From NCBI GenBank assembly GCA_013205335.1, contig JABMNB010000397.1, forward strand, positions 1-32,928: DNA of 32,928 nucleotides, read 5' to 3'. The notes under the pieces are model-generated. The model saw only the letters and a program-made list of their open reading frames with translations. It searched no databases and had not been told where the DNA came from. The position numbers and the translations under genes are program-made. This DNA comes from Rhodospirillales bacterium. Lineage in GTDB: Bacteria; Pseudomonadota; Alphaproteobacteria; Reyranellales; Reyranellaceae. Position 1 is the stretch's first letter. The number at the start of each line of letters is the position of its first letter. Positions 13,714 to 21,865 of the stretch are shown piece after piece.

Positions 13714-13777
13714 ATGAGATGCCGCATTGCGGCTGAGAAGGGCTCGCGGCTCCGCTTCACTCCCTTGTGACCGGGGA

Positions 13778-15853
13778 TCAGGCCGCCTGACGCCTCCTGG
13801 TCTCCTCGACGATTCGTTCGGCCGTCCGTCCGGCGAGTTCCTGCAAGTGGTCGAACTCGGTCCTGAAGCTGCCGATGCCTTGGGTGACTGACCGGATTTC
13901 CACGATCAGGTCGGCGATCTCAGCCTCCGGCATCAGGGCCGAGACCTCGTCCCATCCCGGCCAGTCCGGACGGGCATCGTAGCCAAGGAGCTGGCCGCGG
14001 CGGCCCGAGATCAGCCGCTGCAATCGCGGCGTCGACTCAGCTGGCCCGGCCACCGTCACTCTCAGGATGGGTTCCAGCAGCACCGGTTTGCACTTGGACA
14101 TGGCCTCGCTCATGGCGATGCGCGCGGCCATCTTGAACGACATCTCTGAACTGTCGACGGCATGGTACTGGCCGTCGAACAGGGTCACTTCGAGATCGAC
14201 GACGGGTTGGCCGAGCGGCCCTTCCTTCAGGTATTCGAACACACCTTCTTCCACGGCGGGAATGAAGTTGCGCGGTACGACCCCGCCCACGACCTTATCG
14301 ACGAACCGAAAGCCCGACCCGCGCGGCAATGGCTTGATCTCGATCTTGACGTCCGCGAACTGGCCGTGGCCGCCGGTCTGCCGCTTGTAGCGCGCATGCT
14401 GGTGTGTGCAGGCCTGGATTGTCTCGCGATAGGCGACGCGCGGTGTCGTCATGTCGACGGCGACGTTGTACCGGCCGGCCAGCTTGTCGACGGCGACCTT
14501 CAGGTGCATTTCGCCCTGGCCCTTGAGCAGCAGCTCGTGGGTCTCGCCGCGGGCCTCGAAGGAAAGCGAGGGATCCTCCTCGACGAGCTTGTGCAGGGCG
14601 CCGGAGAGTTTCACCTCGTCGTTCCTGTTGCGAGCCGACAGGGCCAGGCCGAACACGGGGGCATCGGCTGCCGGAAAATCGGCCGATGCGGCGATGCCGG
14701 AAGGGCTGAGCGTCTGTCCCGACGACAGCGCTTCGACCTTGGCCAGCGCCACGATCTCGCCGGCGCGCGCCTCCGCGATCTTGTCGAGCCTCTGCCCGAA
14801 GGGGCGCAGGATCGTGCCGACCCGGTGGCCGCCGACAGATTGGCCCTCGCCCAGCGCGCCGGACCAGATGCGGCAGATCGAGAGCTTGCCGGCATGGCTC
14901 TGATGCAGAACCTTGAAGCACTCGGCCATGGGCGCGCCGTTCGAGGCCAGGGCGCGGCGCTTCGCCGTCACCTCGACGAATGGCGTATCGTGACGCAGCG
15001 CCTTGAGGAGGCGTCGCACGCCGTTCTCGCGGTCACCGGCGCCCAGCAGGACCTGCGCGATCTGATCCGAACCGAACTCTTCGTGAAGGTCGCGATAGAT
15101 CAGCGATTTCTCCGGCGCGATATCCTCGACCAGCTGTTCGAGCAGCGTGTCGTCGAACTCCGAGAGCGTTTCCAGCATGTCGCGTCGTGCCTCGGCCTCG
15201 CGCGGCAGCACCTCCGCCGGCATCTCGATCAGGTCGGACGCGCCACTGTTCTTGTAGCGATAGGCGAGCTCGCTCACGAGATCGACATAGCCCACGGTCT
15301 CCTCTCTGCCGTCGGCCGCGGGTCGGCGGACCGGCACCTGTCGCAGCAGCAGCTTCCGCCGCGACACCGACTGCAGCGCCGACAGCATGTCGCGCACGCG
15401 GACCTCGGCGGAGTCGATCTTGTTGACGAAGATGATGTGCGGGATGTGCCGGTCCTCAATGTATTTGAGGAGCGGCGTCAGCGCCATCACGCGCTCTGTC
15501 GAGGGCTCGCAGACCAGGACCGCCGCGTCGCACACCGCGAGGGCGGCGAAGGCATCATGTTGGAATTCGATCGAACCCGGCGCGTCGAGAAAGGTCCACT
15601 GGTCGCCGAGATAGTCGGCCGAGGCCACGTTGATCTCGGTGCCCATGCTGCGCTTGCGCGACTCAGCGGCTCCATCGCCAATCGAGGTGCCCGCGCGAGT
15701 AGACCCGCGCCGGCCGATGGCTCCCGTGGCGTAGAGAATGCTCTCGAGCAGGCTGGTCTTGCCTGACAGATACGGTCCGCACAGCGCCACCACGCGATGC
15801 GCACCGCTGCCTGGTCTGCCGCCGGTGATCGTCTCCGTTTTGAATTCGGCCAT
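13778..15853 (-). CDS. Divergent elongation factor G-like translational GTPase
   Basis: This 691-residue protein has the EF-G domain order: GTPase domain, beta-barrel domain II, then EF-G III, IV (GGHGQFADVKIEIKPL; FRFVDKVVGGVVP) and V. GTP-binding motifs are P-loop GPYLSGKTS (26-34), DAPG (90-93) and NKID (144-147). It differs from the housekeeping factor: switch I reads KRSMGTEINV rather than RGITI, and switch II reads DAPGSIEF, with Ser94 where EF-G has the GTPase-activating His of DTPGH. It is therefore a paralogue, possibly a slow GTPase or a specialised factor. AAGGAGGA lies 8 nt before the ATG. It is the first gene of the minus-strand block containing the thioredoxin-like genes, 98 bp upstream of the UGA-containing one. 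Confidence 0.9.
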   Translation of the reverse strand: MAEFKTETITGGRPGSGAHRVVALCGPYLSGKTSLLESILYATGAIGRRGSTRAGTSIGDGAAESRKRSMGTEINVASADYLGDQWTFLDAPGSIEFQHDAFAALAVCDAAVLVCEPSTERVMALTPLLKYIEDRHIPHIIFVNKIDSAEVRVRDMLSALQSVSRRKLLLRQVPVRRPAADGREETVGYVDLVSELAYRYKNSGASDLIEMPAEVLPREAEARRDMLETLSEFDDTLLEQLVEDIAPEKSLIYRDLHEEFGSDQIAQVLLGAGDRENGVRRLLKALRHDTPFVEVTAKRRALASNGAPMAECFKVLHQSHAGKLSICRIWSGALGEGQSVGGHRVGTILRPFGQRLDKIAEARAGEIVALAKVEALSSGQTLSPSGIAASADFPAADAPVFGLALSARNRNDEVKLSGALHKLVEEDPSLSFEARGETHELLLKGQGEMHLKVAVDKLAGRYNVAVDMTTPRVAYRETIQACTHQHARYKRQTGGHGQFADVKIEIKPLPRGSGFRFVDKVVGGVVPRNFIPAVEEGVFEYLKEGPLGQPVVDLEVTLFDGQYHAVDSSEMSFKMAARIAMSEAMSKCKPVLLEPILRVTVAGPAESTPRLQRLISGRRGQLLGYDARPDWPGWDEVSALMPEAEIADLIVEIRSVTQGIGSFRTEFDHLQELAGRTAERIVEETRRRQAA

Positions 15854-15912
15854 GACAACGTCCTCCTTCTTCGCAAAAAGCGCAGAAGCTCCGGACGAAA
15901 GTCGCGGATAGA

Positions 15913-15932
15913 GGTAGCGCTACCGAACGTTC
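15913..15932. promoter_or_regulatory. Two adjacent perfect palindromes upstream of the EF-G-like gene
   Basis: GGTAGCGCTACC (15913-15924) is a perfect 12-bp palindrome, directly followed by GAACGTTC (15925-15932). The first, with a central GCGC, looks like a LacI-family operator. They lie 60-79 bp before the EF-G-like start, in its likely promoter region. No LacI-type regulator gene is in the window. Confidence 0.4.
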
Positions 15933-15966
15933 CGGACGGAGCGAAGCCTGTTTGTCATGAAAATGG

Positions 15967-16010
15967 TTTCATCCCCGCCCATGCGAGTCAAACACTGGGC
16001 GGGGACGAAA
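15967..16010 (-). terminator. Probable terminator hairpin after aspartate aminotransferase
   Basis: TTTC-a-TCCCCGCCCA (15967-15981) pairs with TGGGCGGGGA-c-GAAA (15996-16010): 14 pairs around one mismatch, with a 14-nt loop. It lies 14 bp after the aminotransferase stop on the minus strand. The following bases on that strand (CCATTTT) give only a weak U-tract. Confidence 0.55.
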
Positions 16011-16024
16011 TAGGTCAGCAACGC

Positions 16025-17227
16025 TTACGTAAGTGCTGCGCAAGCCCGCTGGATGCGGCGGCCCGCTTCTTCCAGCAGTTCCGTCGCCGTGGCGTACGAG
16101 ATGCGGAAGGCCGGGCCTTGGCCGAAGGCCGAACCCTGCACGACCGACAGGCCTTCGGATTCGAGCAGGTAGTTCACGAAGTCGGTGTCGTCCTTGATCA
16201 CCTTGCCGTCGGGCGTCTGCTTGCCGATCGTGCCGGCGCAGGACGGGTAGACGTAGAAGGCACCTTCGGGACGCGGGCACTTCAGGCCTTTGGTCTGGTT
16301 CAGCATCGACACGATCAGGTCGCGGCGCTGCTTGAAGACCGCGACGTTCTTCGGGATGAAGTCGGTCGGGCCGTTGAGCGCAGCTACGGCGGCGGCCTGG
16401 CTGATCGAGCTGGCGTTCGAGGTGCTCTGCGACTGCACCGTGATCATGGCCTCGATCAGCTTCTGCGGGCCGGCCGCATAGCCGATCCGCCATCCGGTCA
16501 TGCTGTAGGCCTTCGACACGCCGTTCATGGTGAGCGTGCGGTCGTACAGCTTCGGCTCGACCTGGGCCGGCGTGAAGAACTCGAAGTCGTCATAGACGAG
16601 CTTCTCGTACATGTCGTCGGTCAGGACGTGCACGTGCGGATGCTTCAGCAGCACGTCACACAGGCCGCGGAGGTCCGCCTTGGAGTAGGCGGCACCCGTC
16701 GGGTTGCTGGGCGAGTTCAGGATGATCCACTTGGTCTTGGGCGTGATGGCACGGTCGAGATCCTCCGGCGTCAGCTTGAAGCCGTTCTCTTCCCTGCACT
16801 GCACGATGACCGGCGTGCCGTCGCCGAACAGAACCATTTCGGGATACGACACCCAGTAGGGTGCCGGCACGATGACCTCGTCGCCCGGGTTCAGTGTCGC
16901 CAGCATCGCGTTGAAGATGATCTGCTTGCCGCCCGATGTGACGACGGTCTGCGACGGCTTGTAGTCGAGCCCATGATCGCGCTTCATCTTGGCGACGATC
17001 GCCTGGCGCAGCGCCGGCGTGCCGGGAACGGCGGTATACTTGGTGTCGTTGTTGCGGATCGCCTGGATCGCCGCTTCCTTGATATGGTCGGGCGTCGGCA
17101 TGTCCGGCTCGCCGGCGGCCAGGCCGATCACGTCCTTGCCTGCCGCTTTCATCTCCAGGAACTTGCCCTGCGCGGCATTGGTCGGAGACGGCTTGATACG
17201 GCTGAGACGATCGGCGATGAGAGCCAT
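16025..17227 (-). CDS. aatA: Aspartate aminotransferase (class I, type Ib)
   Basis: A PLP enzyme interconverting aspartate/2-oxoglutarate and oxaloacetate/glutamate. The start MALIADRLSRIKPSPT gives 400 residues, the usual length for alphaproteobacterial AatA/AspC. AAGGAGG sits about 10 nt upstream, whereas an earlier in-frame start lacks conservation. Key features are the substrate-side segment AAGEPDMPTPDHI, SPSNPTGAAYS (Asn and Gly near the cofactor), and the Schiff-base lysine K239 in NGVSKAYSMTGWRIGY. The C-terminal Arg that binds the alpha-carboxylate is in GPAFRISYATA. Related enzymes also transaminate prephenate or aromatic acids, so specificity may be broader. It is separated from the EF-G-like gene by a hairpin terminator. 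Confidence 0.95.
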   Translation of the reverse strand: MALIADRLSRIKPSPTNAAQGKFLEMKAAGKDVIGLAAGEPDMPTPDHIKEAAIQAIRNNDTKYTAVPGTPALRQAIVAKMKRDHGLDYKPSQTVVTSGGKQIIFNAMLATLNPGDEVIVPAPYWVSYPEMVLFGDGTPVIVQCREENGFKLTPEDLDRAITPKTKWIILNSPSNPTGAAYSKADLRGLCDVLLKHPHVHVLTDDMYEKLVYDDFEFFTPAQVEPKLYDRTLTMNGVSKAYSMTGWRIGYAAGPQKLIEAMITVQSQSTSNASSISQAAAVAALNGPTDFIPKNVAVFKQRRDLIVSMLNQTKGLKCPRPEGAFYVYPSCAGTIGKQTPDGKVIKDDTDFVNYLLESEGLSVVQGSAFGQGPAFRISYATATELLEEAGRRIQRACAALT

Positions 17228-17556
17228 GACGAATAGGCCTCCTTCAGGCATTTTATGAGCGGCGCGAAGCTAGTCGCGACGCAGGCTTTCCGCAAGGCAA
17301 CGGCCTCCTATTTCTCGTCAGGCGAGCCGTAGCGCTGCTAAGGCTGAGCGGGCGGCATGCCGTTTCCGCCGGTTCCCTTCCGGCAGCTGATCTCGCCGGC
17401 CTTCATTGCCCTGGTGAACGTGCTCATCCTCTTTCCGATGGTGCTGACGATCATCGACCTGGCCGGCAGCGTGAACCGGCATGTCTTCGTCCTGACCCCC
17501 ACGCCGGCGGCGCGAGAACTTCGAGGAAAAGGCGGTCGCTTGAGCGGGACGGCTCG
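17228..17556. other. Intergenic region between the transglutaminase and aminotransferase genes
   Basis: About 330 bp without a certain gene. Its left part (17228-17350) must hold the aminotransferase promoter, though no clear -10/-35 pair is visible. The right part contains a possible small plus-strand membrane-protein frame (17357-17560), listed separately with low confidence. Confidence 0.5.
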
Positions 17557-17560
17557 CTAG
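17357..17560 (+). CDS. Possible small membrane protein (uncertain)
   Basis: A 67-codon frame with GC-rich third positions through its first 50 codons. One strongly hydrophobic segment (PAFIALVNVLILFPMVLT) is followed by a polar tail rich in Arg and Gly. The last 17 codons lose the third-position bias. Its stop overlaps the transglutaminase stop (CTAG at 17557-17560). No convincing Shine-Dalgarno precedes the ATG, and I recognise no family. It could be a real single-pass protein, a truncated remnant, or chance. Confidence 0.25.
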   Translation: MPFPPVPFRQLISPAFIALVNVLILFPMVLTIIDLAGSVNRHVFVLTPTPAARELRGKGGRLSGTAR

Positions 17561-18375
17561 TCGACGAGGCGTACCGCCGCCTCGACAGTCATCTTTGCGT
17601 CGCCGAAGCCGACGCGGCGTCCGCTGACCGGAGCAGCATCGCGGTAGTCGAGGCCAACGGCGACGCGAAGACTGTCGCCGCGCGGGCTGATGCCGTTGGC
17701 GGGATCGAAGCCGACCCATTCGAGGCCCGGCACCCAGGCTTCCGCCCAGGAGTGGCTGGTCTGGCCCACATGCAGTTCCGGATCGTCGTTGCGCAGATAG
17801 CCGCTGACGTAGCGGGCCGGCACGCCGAGCCGGCGGCAGCAGGCAATGAAGATGTGGGCCTCGTCCTGGGCTACGCCGGCGCCGCGGGTCAGCGCCTCGG
17901 CCGCCGACGTGTCCACCGTAGAAGCGCCGGTCCTGTAGGCCACGCGATCCGAAATGCGCGCCATCAACTCGTGCAGGACGGCGACACGGCGTTCCGGATC
18001 TGCGGCGCGCTCGGCAAGACCCGCGATCAAGGTGTCGAAGCTCGCATCGTGCCGCGCCAGGCCCGTATTGCGCAGCCAGAACGGTGCCGGGAGCGTTGGT
18101 TGCTCGACATAGCGCAGCCATTGATCGGCGCCGCTGTATTCGTAGATGCCGTTCACCACGATCTCGACGCTGTCGTGCTGTTGGGCGACCGAGAAGGTCG
18201 TCACCTGGTTGCCATGACCGTCCGTCCATTCGGAACGTTTGCCGGGACCGTCGATCCGCCAGGACACCAGGCGCTGCGCTGCCGCGGGCTTGGGCGTGAG
18301 CCGGACGTCGTGGATCGAATGGCCGGAGGGCTGGTCGAACTGGAAGCGCGTGGCATGGTGGACGGAGAAGCGCAT
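17557..18375 (-). CDS. Transglutaminase-like protein, apparent loss of the catalytic cysteine
   Basis: A 272-residue member of the bacterial transglutaminase-like family (COG1305 type): an N-terminal beta-rich domain (MRFSVHHATRFQFDQPSGH; DVRLTPKP) and the papain-like core. In active members, the nucleophile is the Cys of GVCQD. Here that stretch reads GAGVAQDEAHIF, with Ala169 in its place. The remaining triad positions look intact: His208 in TSHSWAEAW and Asp224 in VGFDPANG. Cys179-Cys180 lie ten residues later and are not at the catalytic site. It is the third gene of an operon with a circularly permuted ATP-grasp and an alpha-E protein; the gap to alpha-E is 8 bp. AGGA precedes the ATG. 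It may act as a peptide-binding subunit instead of an enzyme. Confidence 0.88.
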   Translation of the reverse strand: MRFSVHHATRFQFDQPSGHSIHDVRLTPKPAAAQRLVSWRIDGPGKRSEWTDGHGNQVTTFSVAQQHDSVEIVVNGIYEYSGADQWLRYVEQPTLPAPFWLRNTGLARHDASFDTLIAGLAERAADPERRVAVLHELMARISDRVAYRTGASTVDTSAAEALTRGAGVAQDEAHIFIACCRRLGVPARYVSGYLRNDDPELHVGQTSHSWAEAWVPGLEWVGFDPANGISPRGDSLRVAVGLDYRDAAPVSGRRVGFGDAKMTVEAAVRLVD

Positions 18376-18383
18376 GATCCTGA

Positions 18384-19316
18384 TCAATCCAGAAGGAACT
18401 GTCGGCCGATTTCTTCCGACAGCGTGCTGATGTCGCCACGCAGCTGGCCCAGGAACGTCGCCAGGCCGATCTCAAAGACCCGATCGATGCGCGCATAGCG
18501 CAGCCGAGCATGCAACTCGCCCGCCAGCCGGTCTGCCTCGCCGCGCGTGCCGTAGGCATCGGCCAGTTCGCGCATGTTGAGGTCTACCATCCACAGACAG
18601 TGATGGACCGAGCGCGGCACGTCGCGCCGCAGCATCATCAGCTCCGCGACTTTCATGGGATTCAGCGAGCTGCGGTAGATGCGCCGATAGGTGCGCACGG
18701 CGCCAATGCAGGCCAGGAGTTCGGACCAGGCGAAGTAGTCGAGGCCCTCGGCGCTGGGATTGCCGTCCGGCCGCAGCAGATGGAACTTCACGTCGAGGAT
18801 GCGGCCGGTATTGTCGGCGCGCTCGAGGAAAGCCCCGAGCTGCAAGAAATTGTTGGCCTCGTCGCGCAGCAGCGTCACCTGCGCGGCGCCGAAGATCATC
18901 ACCGCCTGCTTCTTCACCGACTCGATCAGCGCACCGCGATCCAGGTTCGCCCGCTTGCCGCGCAGGCGGGCGCTCAGCTCCAGCCAGAGTGCGTTCAGGC
19001 TCTCCCACACGTCGACCGTGATGTTGTTGCGTTCTTCGCGGGCGTTGCGCCGCGCCGCGGCGATCGAATTGACGATCGAGGAAGGGTTGTTCTCGTCGAG
19101 CACCAGGAAGTCGATCAGGCTTGCGAGTCGCTGGCCCTGAGCCTGGCTCTGGCGGAACTCGTCCTCCATGCCGAAGATCGCCGCGACGCCCGCCGCCTCC
19201 TCGCCGCGCGACTGCAGGGCCATGCGCTGGGTCGCCTCGATCAGCCGCGCCGTCGACTTGGCGCGCTGCAGGTAGCGACCCATCCAGTAGAGATTCTTGG
19301 CAGTGCTGCTTAGCAT
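18384..19316 (-). CDS. Alpha-E domain-containing protein (DUF403)
   Basis: A 310-residue, nearly all-helical protein of the alpha-E family. It starts with the signature MLSSTAKNLYWMGRYLQRAKSTARLIE and ends IDRVFEIGLATFLGQLRGDI. A central FLERADNTGRILDVKFHLLRPD is also conserved in the family, and the glutamates in these helices are thought to make an active or binding site. Alpha-E proteins nearly always accompany the circularly permuted ATP-grasp and transglutaminase seen here. Comparative genomics predicts a peptide-ligation or peptide-processing role, but no reaction is firmly assigned. It starts 8 bp after the ATP-grasp gene. Confidence 0.93.
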   Translation of the reverse strand: MLSSTAKNLYWMGRYLQRAKSTARLIEATQRMALQSRGEEAAGVAAIFGMEDEFRQSQAQGQRLASLIDFLVLDENNPSSIVNSIAAARRNAREERNNITVDVWESLNALWLELSARLRGKRANLDRGALIESVKKQAVMIFGAAQVTLLRDEANNFLQLGAFLERADNTGRILDVKFHLLRPDGNPSAEGLDYFAWSELLACIGAVRTYRRIYRSSLNPMKVAELMMLRRDVPRSVHHCLWMVDLNMRELADAYGTRGEADRLAGELHARLRYARIDRVFEIGLATFLGQLRGDISTLSEEIGRQFLLD

Positions 19317-19324
19317 CGGCGGGC

Positions 19325-20761
19325 CTACCTGCCGTCCGCTTCGTCGGGGGCCAGTACCCAGGTGTCCTTGGTTCCGCCGCCCTGGCTCGAATTGACGACG
19401 AGAGACCCTTCCTTTAGGGCGACGCGGGTGAGGCCGCCCGGAACGATGGTGATCTTCTTGCCCGAGAGCACGAACGGGCGCAGATCGACATGCCGGGGCG
19501 CCACGCCCTGGTTCACGAAGGTCGGGCAGGTCGACAGGGCCAGCGTCGGCTGGGCGATATAGTTGTCCGGCCGCGCCTTCAGGAGCGCCGTGAATTCCTC
19601 GATCTCGGCCTTGCTCGAAGTCGGGCCGACCAGCATGCCCTTGCCACCCGATCCATGAATTTCCTTCACGACGATCTCGGACAGGTGTTCGAGCACGTAC
19701 TTGTAGTCGTCGGCCCGGTCGCATCGCCAGGTCGGCACGTTCTGCAGGATCGGCTCCTCGCCGAGATAGAAGCGGACCATCTCGGGGACATACGTATAAG
19801 TCGACTTGTCGTCGGCCACGCCGTTGCCCAGCGCATTCACGATGTTCACGCGGCCGGCGCGCAGCGCGCCCAGCAGGCCGGCGACGCCGAGGAACGAATC
19901 AGGTCGCATCGCCAGCGGATCGAGGAAGGCGTCGTCGACGCGACGGTAGATCACGTCGACGCGCTGGGGCCCGCGTGGCGTGCGCATGTAGACTCGGCTC
20001 TCGTCGACGAACAGGTCCGAGCCCTTCACCAGCTCGATGCCCATTTCATCGGCGAGGAAGGCATGCTCGAAATAGGCGCTGTTGTGATGGCCGGGCGTCA
20101 GCAGAACCACATTGGGTTCGTGGCCGTCGCTGAAGGACACCGACCTGAGCGTCGCCAGCAGTTCCTCGGAATAGTCGGCGACGGGCAGGACGCTCATCGC
20201 GGCGAAGAGCTCCGGCGCCAGCCGCATCATGACTTCGCGGTTTTCCAGGACGTAGGACACGCCGGACGGCGTGCGCACGTTGTCTTCGAGGACAAAGAAA
20301 TCCTTCTCGCCGACGCGGACGAGATCGATACCGGCGATATGCGCGTGCACGCCGCCCGGCAGTTGCAGGCCCTGCGCCATGGCGACGAACTCGCCATTCA
20401 TCAGGATTTGCTCTTCGGGGATCACGCCGGCGCGGCAGATATCGCGTTGGCCGTAGGCGTCGCTCAGGAAGGCGTTCAGGGCTCGGGCGCGCTGCGACAG
20501 GCCCTTGTGCAGGTACTGCCATTCGTCCCAGGCGATGACGCGCGGGATGATGTCGAAGGGGATCGTCGTTTCGGCACCCTCGGCCGCGCCGTAGGCACCG
20601 AAGGTGATGCCGTGCCGGCGGTAGAAGAGATCGACTTCGTTTCGCGTCGCCGCCACGCGTTCGGGCGAGGTGCGAGCCAGCCAGTCGGCGACACCGCGAT
20701 AGGGCTCTCGGATCGAACCGTCCGAGCCGGAATTCATCTCATCGAAGACCTTGGCTGCCAT
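19325..20761 (-). CDS. Circularly permuted ATP-grasp protein (DUF404/DUF407)
   Basis: A 478-residue protein of the circularly permuted ATP-grasp group. Recognisable parts are FYRRHGITFGAYG near the start and the strand-loop FFVLEDNVRTPSGVSYVLEN. Later come VYMRTPRGPQRVDVIYRRVDDAFLDPL and VKEIHGSGGKGMLVGP, the latter with the Gly-rich nucleotide loop. The C-terminal part has RHVDLRPFVLSGKKI. ATP-grasp enzymes ligate a carboxylate to an amine or thiol via an acyl phosphate, so this is probably a peptide or amide ligase. It is the first gene of the three-gene operon with alpha-E and transglutaminase-like proteins. I chose the ATG at 20761, which follows AGGGGG; an in-frame GTG a few codons earlier is possible. 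It is divergent from the MDR oxidoreductase. Confidence 0.92.
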   Translation of the reverse strand: MAAKVFDEMNSGSDGSIREPYRGVADWLARTSPERVAATRNEVDLFYRRHGITFGAYGAAEGAETTIPFDIIPRVIAWDEWQYLHKGLSQRARALNAFLSDAYGQRDICRAGVIPEEQILMNGEFVAMAQGLQLPGGVHAHIAGIDLVRVGEKDFFVLEDNVRTPSGVSYVLENREVMMRLAPELFAAMSVLPVADYSEELLATLRSVSFSDGHEPNVVLLTPGHHNSAYFEHAFLADEMGIELVKGSDLFVDESRVYMRTPRGPQRVDVIYRRVDDAFLDPLAMRPDSFLGVAGLLGALRAGRVNIVNALGNGVADDKSTYTYVPEMVRFYLGEEPILQNVPTWRCDRADDYKYVLEHLSEIVVKEIHGSGGKGMLVGPTSSKAEIEEFTALLKARPDNYIAQPTLALSTCPTFVNQGVAPRHVDLRPFVLSGKKITIVPGGLTRVALKEGSLVVNSSQGGGTKDTWVLAPDEADGR

Positions 20762-20859
20762 CCGGCATTTCACCCCCTGTCGAATCATCTTATAAGCAAT
20801 CGACGGGCCAACAAAGTGCCCTTGTGAACATCCCTTGAGACATCGGGCGGAGGTGCGGC

Positions 20860-21849
20860 ATGAAGCAGGTGCTGATCGATCGGTACGGGACGCCGTGGGA
20901 CGTGGCGCGTTGCGCCGACGTGCCAGACGTGGGCGAACCGGCGGCCGACGAAGTCGTCTTCGACGTGCTGGCCTTCCCCATCAATCCCGCGGACATGTGG
21001 TTCTGCAAGGGGAGCTACCGGCTGAAGCCGCCCTTGCCGGCAACGCCCGGCGCGGAATGCGTCGGTCGGGTCGCGGCGGTCGGTTCGGCCGTGAAGCACG
21101 TTAAGACGGGCGATCTGGTGATCAACCTGCAGCGCGAAAACTGGACGCAGAGGCGCCGCGTGAAGGGCGACGACGCCATTCCGTTACCGTCGGGCATCGA
21201 TCTGCGACAGGCCGCGATGGTGCGCATCAACCCGCCGACGGCGCAGCTCATGCTGTCGGATTTCGTCGATCTCGGTGCCGGTGAATGGGTCATCCAGAAT
21301 GTGGCCAACTCCGCGGTCGGACGGTTGCTTATCGTGCAGGCCCACCAGCGCGGCCTGCGTACGGTGAATGTCGTGCGCCGCGCGGACCTCACGGACGAGC
21401 TGAAGACGTTGGGCGCGGATGTCGTCCTGGTCGATGGTGACGGTCTCGCCGAGCGCGTCGCTCAGGCGACGGGAAATGCGGCCATTCGGCTTGGCGTGGA
21501 GGCGGTCGGCGGCGCCGCAACGGGCCGCATCGTCGACTGCGTCGCGACCGAGGGCACCGTCGTTCATTACGGGTCGATGAGCGGCGAGGATCCCAAGGTA
21601 ACGCGCAGCAATTTCATCTATCGCGGGGTCAAGCTGACGGGGTTCATGCTGGGCCGGGGGCTCGCCAAGCGCAGCGCGGCCAAGATCCGAGAGATCTATG
21701 CCGGGTTGGCCACGCAAGTGATGGCGGGCACGCTTTACGCGCCTGTCGACACGGTCTATCCGATCGAGAAGATCAAGGATGCCCTGGCCCACGCCGACAG
21801 GGGCGGGCGCAACGGCAAGATCCTGGTGGCGCCCAACGGCGCGATTTGA
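20860..21849 (+). CDS. Zinc-independent MDR oxidoreductase (quinone/enoyl reductase type)
   Basis: A 329-residue medium-chain dehydrogenase/reductase. The N-terminal GroES-like domain has FPINPADMWFCKGSYRL and PATPGAECVGRVAAVG. The Rossmann domain has WVIQNVANSAVGRLLIVQA, close to the AANSGVG-type loop of mitochondrial-type 2-enoyl thioester reductases (MECR/Etr1), rather than the zinc-ligand pattern of alcohol dehydrogenases. A later GLAKRSAAKIREIYAGLA is also MECR-like. The likely reaction is NADPH-dependent reduction of an enone or enoyl thioester; the substrate is not identified. GGAGG precedes the ATG. The NTF2-like gene follows after 16 bp, probably in one operon. Confidence 0.9.
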   Translation: MKQVLIDRYGTPWDVARCADVPDVGEPAADEVVFDVLAFPINPADMWFCKGSYRLKPPLPATPGAECVGRVAAVGSAVKHVKTGDLVINLQRENWTQRRRVKGDDAIPLPSGIDLRQAAMVRINPPTAQLMLSDFVDLGAGEWVIQNVANSAVGRLLIVQAHQRGLRTVNVVRRADLTDELKTLGADVVLVDGDGLAERVAQATGNAAIRLGVEAVGGAATGRIVDCVATEGTVVHYGSMSGEDPKVTRSNFIYRGVKLTGFMLGRGLAKRSAAKIREIYAGLATQVMAGTLYAPVDTVYPIEKIKDALAHADRGGRNGKILVAPNGAI

Positions 21850-21865
21850 ACGAGGGAGCAGGCAG

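Noticed and set aside
14162..15766. A 534-codon plus-strand open frame inside the EF-G-like gene
   Set aside because: It is antisense to a full-length, clearly homologous EF-G and is Arg/Leu/Asp/Ala-rich without a recognisable domain. Long antisense frames are expected in GC-rich coding DNA.
19490..20827. A 445-codon plus-strand open frame opposite the ATP-grasp gene
   Set aside because: The minus-strand protein matches a known family along its entire length; the antisense frame is rich in His, Asp and Arg, as expected from reverse reading.
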